Below are positions 5,223-7,088 of a stretch of 7,088 nt of DNA, piece after piece. The notes below the pieces were generated by a model. It did not search any database and was not told the origin of the DNA. It saw only the letters and a list, made by a program, of their open reading frames with translations. Position 1 is the stretch's first letter, and every line of letters starts with the position of its first letter. The position numbers and the translations under genes were made by a program. This DNA is from DATEMK01 sp035275625 (GTDB lineage Bacteria; Bacteroidota; Bacteroidia; AKYH767-A; OLB10), in assembly GCA_035275625.1 (NCBI GenBank), contig DATEMK010000230.1, forward strand, positions 1-7,088. Direction: 5' to 3'.

Positions 5223-7088
5223 ATGTGCGGCATCAATGGTTTTTTTAATTATTCGGGTAGTGTTCTGCATGATGAATACTCATTGATTGAAAAAATGAAT
5301 GCTGCTTTAAGCCATCGCGGGCCCGATGACAGCGGCAGATGGGCTGATAAACAAAATAAAATTTATTTTGGACACCTGCGGCTGAGCATTATTGACCTTT
5401 CTCCCACCGGGCATCAGCCCATGATTAGTGAAAGTGGAAACGCAATAGTATTTAACGGGGAAATTTACAACTACCAGGAAATTAAAAATACCATTCGTGA
5501 TTTTCAATTTAAATCAAAAAGCGATACGGAAGTTTTGCTTTATCTATATGAAAAATATGGACAGGACTGCCTTAAATTTCTTAATGGAATGTTTGCTTTT
5601 GCCATTTGGGATAATCAAAAACAGGAACTCTTTATGGCAAGAGATCGAATGGGAAAAAAGCCGCTTTATTATGTTATTCAAAATGGAATTTTTGCTTTTG
5701 CGTCTGAAATAAAAGCGCTGCTTACTCTTCCCTGGGTAAAGGCATCATTGGATGAAAAAGCTTTATATCATTTTCTGACATTCAATCATTTGCCTCCCCC
5801 GCTTACGATGTTTAAAAATATTTTTAAGCTGGAGCCCGCATCAAAGATCACTATTTCAGCTAACGGTTTCGCCAGGCATGAAACCTATTGGGAAGCAGAG
5901 AGAATGGATTTCAGCAGTAAAGATGAAAATGAGCTTAAAGAAATTGTTTTGACCGGATTAAAAAAATCCGTTGATTACCGGATGGTGAGTGATGTTCCTG
6001 TTGGAGCATTCCTGAGCGGTGGAGTTGATTCAAGCGCTATTGTCGCTTTAATCAGCGGGAAAACTTCGTATCCTGTTAAAACATATTCGATCGGATTTGA
6101 AAATGCTCCCGGGTATGATGAACTAAAACATGCTCAAAAAGTTTCAAAAATATTTAAGACGGATCATTATGAAAAAATTGTAACCCCCGCGGACATAAAA
6201 AATCTGCTCCCGGAAATAATAAATATTTTTGATGAGCCGCTGGCAGACAGCACATGCATACCTATATATTTCATTTCACAATTGGCCCGGAAAAATGGTA
6301 CTATTGTAGTGCTTACCGGTGATGGGCCAGATGAACTGTTCCTGGGGTATACTAATTGGATGAAATATTTAAAAATGTATCCCTGGTTTCATATTTATTC
6401 AAACCTTCCCTCCTTTGTAAAAAAATCTGCTGTTGCGATATTTGGAAATAACTATTCTCCTGCATCTGAAATCCTCGAGCGGGGAGCAAAAAACCAGGAA
6501 CTCTTTTGGGGAGGAGCAAAAAGTTTTAAAGAAAGTTCGAAGAGGAATTTTCTTTCTGAAAATTTTAAACGGAAAATAAATAATATTGATTCTTATGAAG
6601 TCATTCTTAATTATAAAAGCCTTTTTAATAAAATGAAACCCGGTAGTGCAGATATGGATGATGGAACCTGGATGAGCTACCTCGGTTTTAAATTTCTTAT
6701 TACCAACCGTTATTTATTCCGTGCTGACAGGCTGGGCATGGCAAATTCAATTGAGGCGCGGATGCCGTTTCTTGATTATAATTTTGTCAATACTGCAATG
6801 TCAATACCGACTTACTATAAAATTAAAAATAAAATTCCAAAGTATATTCTCAAGAAATCTTTAGAGGGAATATTAGCAAAGGATATCCTTTACCGTAAAA
6901 AACAAGGATTTAATGTTCCGCTGAAAGAATGGGCGGGAGAAATAATGATTGACTATGTGGAAACAAGGATGAAGTCATTTTGCAAAAACCTGGATATTTT
7001 CAAAGAAGATGGATTAAAGTTTCAGATAAATGAAATAAAAAAAGGGAATAAAAATTTTACAAATAATTTGTGGACGATTTATTTTCTA
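5223..7088 (+). CDS. asnB: AsnB-type glutamine-dependent asparagine synthase homologue (3' end cut by the window)
   Basis: Class II glutamine amidotransferase fused to an ATP-dependent amidotransferase domain. The family hydrolyses glutamine at the N-terminal site and passes ammonia to a carboxylate activated as acyl-AMP. The frame is open for 622 codons to the window end without a stop. It begins MCGINGFF, so Cys2 is the nucleophile exposed after Met removal. SHRGPDDSG, GHLRLSIIDLS, NGEIYN (78-83) and SDTEVLLY (D101) complete the glutaminase site. The synthase domain has the PPi loop LSGGVDSS with S265-S271, GDGPDELFLGY around D367, D370 and E371, DRLGMANSIEARMPFLD at 502-518, and KKQGFNVPLKEW. 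Length and the final NLWTIYF suggest only a few residues are missing. It starts 15 bases after the glycosyltransferase stop. In this setting it may amidate a sugar acid rather than make free asparagine, as proposed for AsnB-like proteins of other polysaccharide loci. The sequence alone cannot separate these roles. Confidence 0.95.
   Translation, partial: MCGINGFFNYSGSVLHDEYSLIEKMNAALSHRGPDDSGRWADKQNKIYFGHLRLSIIDLSPTGHQPMISESGNAIVFNGEIYNYQEIKNTIRDFQFKSKSDTEVLLYLYEKYGQDCLKFLNGMFAFAIWDNQKQELFMARDRMGKKPLYYVIQNGIFAFASEIKALLTLPWVKASLDEKALYHFLTFNHLPPPLTMFKNIFKLEPASKITISANGFARHETYWEAERMDFSSKDENELKEIVLTGLKKSVDYRMVSDVPVGAFLSGGVDSSAIVALISGKTSYPVKTYSIGFENAPGYDELKHAQKVSKIFKTDHYEKIVTPADIKNLLPEIINIFDEPLADSTCIPIYFISQLARKNGTIVVLTGDGPDELFLGYTNWMKYLKMYPWFHIYSNLPSFVKKSAVAIFGNNYSPASEILERGAKNQELFWGGAKSFKESSKRNFLSENFKRKINNIDSYEVILNYKSLFNKMKPGSADMDDGTWMSYLGFKFLITNRYLFRADRLGMANSIEARMPFLDYNFVNTAMSIPTYYKIKNKIPKYILKKSLEGILAKDILYRKKQGFNVPLKEWAGEIMIDYVETRMKSFCKNLDIFKEDGLKFQINEIKKGNKNFTNNLWTIYFL

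Noticed and set aside
5497..5712. Alternative + frame open for 71 codons inside the AsnB homologue
   Set aside because: The AsnB frame is continuous across it with conserved motifs on both sides.
6318..6347. GDGPDELFLGY in the AsnB homologue as a possible loss-of-function change
   Set aside because: The D, D and E residues of the loop are present. Small differences at the Pro and Leu positions are normal between AsnB subfamilies, so this does not indicate an inactive enzyme.

Overview
The window is AT-rich and carries six complete or nearly complete protein genes, all on the + strand and tightly spaced. They read as part of one surface-polysaccharide (exopolysaccharide, capsule or O-antigen type) biosynthesis locus. 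The starts have A/T-rich leaders with no well-placed Shine-Dalgarno sequence, there are many A and T tracts, and one gap holds a TAnnTTTG-like element. Together these fit a member of the Bacteroidota. That assignment is an inference from style only; no marker gene is present.

Layout. Bases 1-53 look like the last codons of an upstream gene. Next come a GT-B fold glycosyltransferase (153-1343) and a nucleotidyltransferase-fold protein (about 1396-2394). A second, more divergent nucleotidyltransferase-like protein (2391-3362) overlaps it by an ATGA junction. After a 57-base gap come a PAPS-type sulfotransferase (3420-4172), a second GT4-like glycosyltransferase (4200-5207), and an AsnB-type glutamine-dependent asparagine synthase homologue (5223 to beyond the window end, probably missing only its last residues).

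How the genes may work together (inference). The two glycosyltransferases would add sugars to a growing repeat unit. The sulfotransferase would sulfate a hydroxyl or amine of the glycan. The AsnB homologue could amidate a carboxylate such as a uronic acid, as is proposed for AsnB-like proteins in other polysaccharide loci. The two coupled nucleotidyltransferase-like proteins have no assigned job in such a pathway and are the most interesting part of the window. By eye they share an architecture (GS/GG...D-x-D core, then a conserved His/I-[ST]-E/K-x-L-x-G-E block, then a helical C-terminal half), and neither shows the usual third catalytic carboxylate.

No RNA gene, insertion sequence, CRISPR array, long repeat or convincing terminator was seen. 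There is no gene-free stretch longer than about 100 bases.
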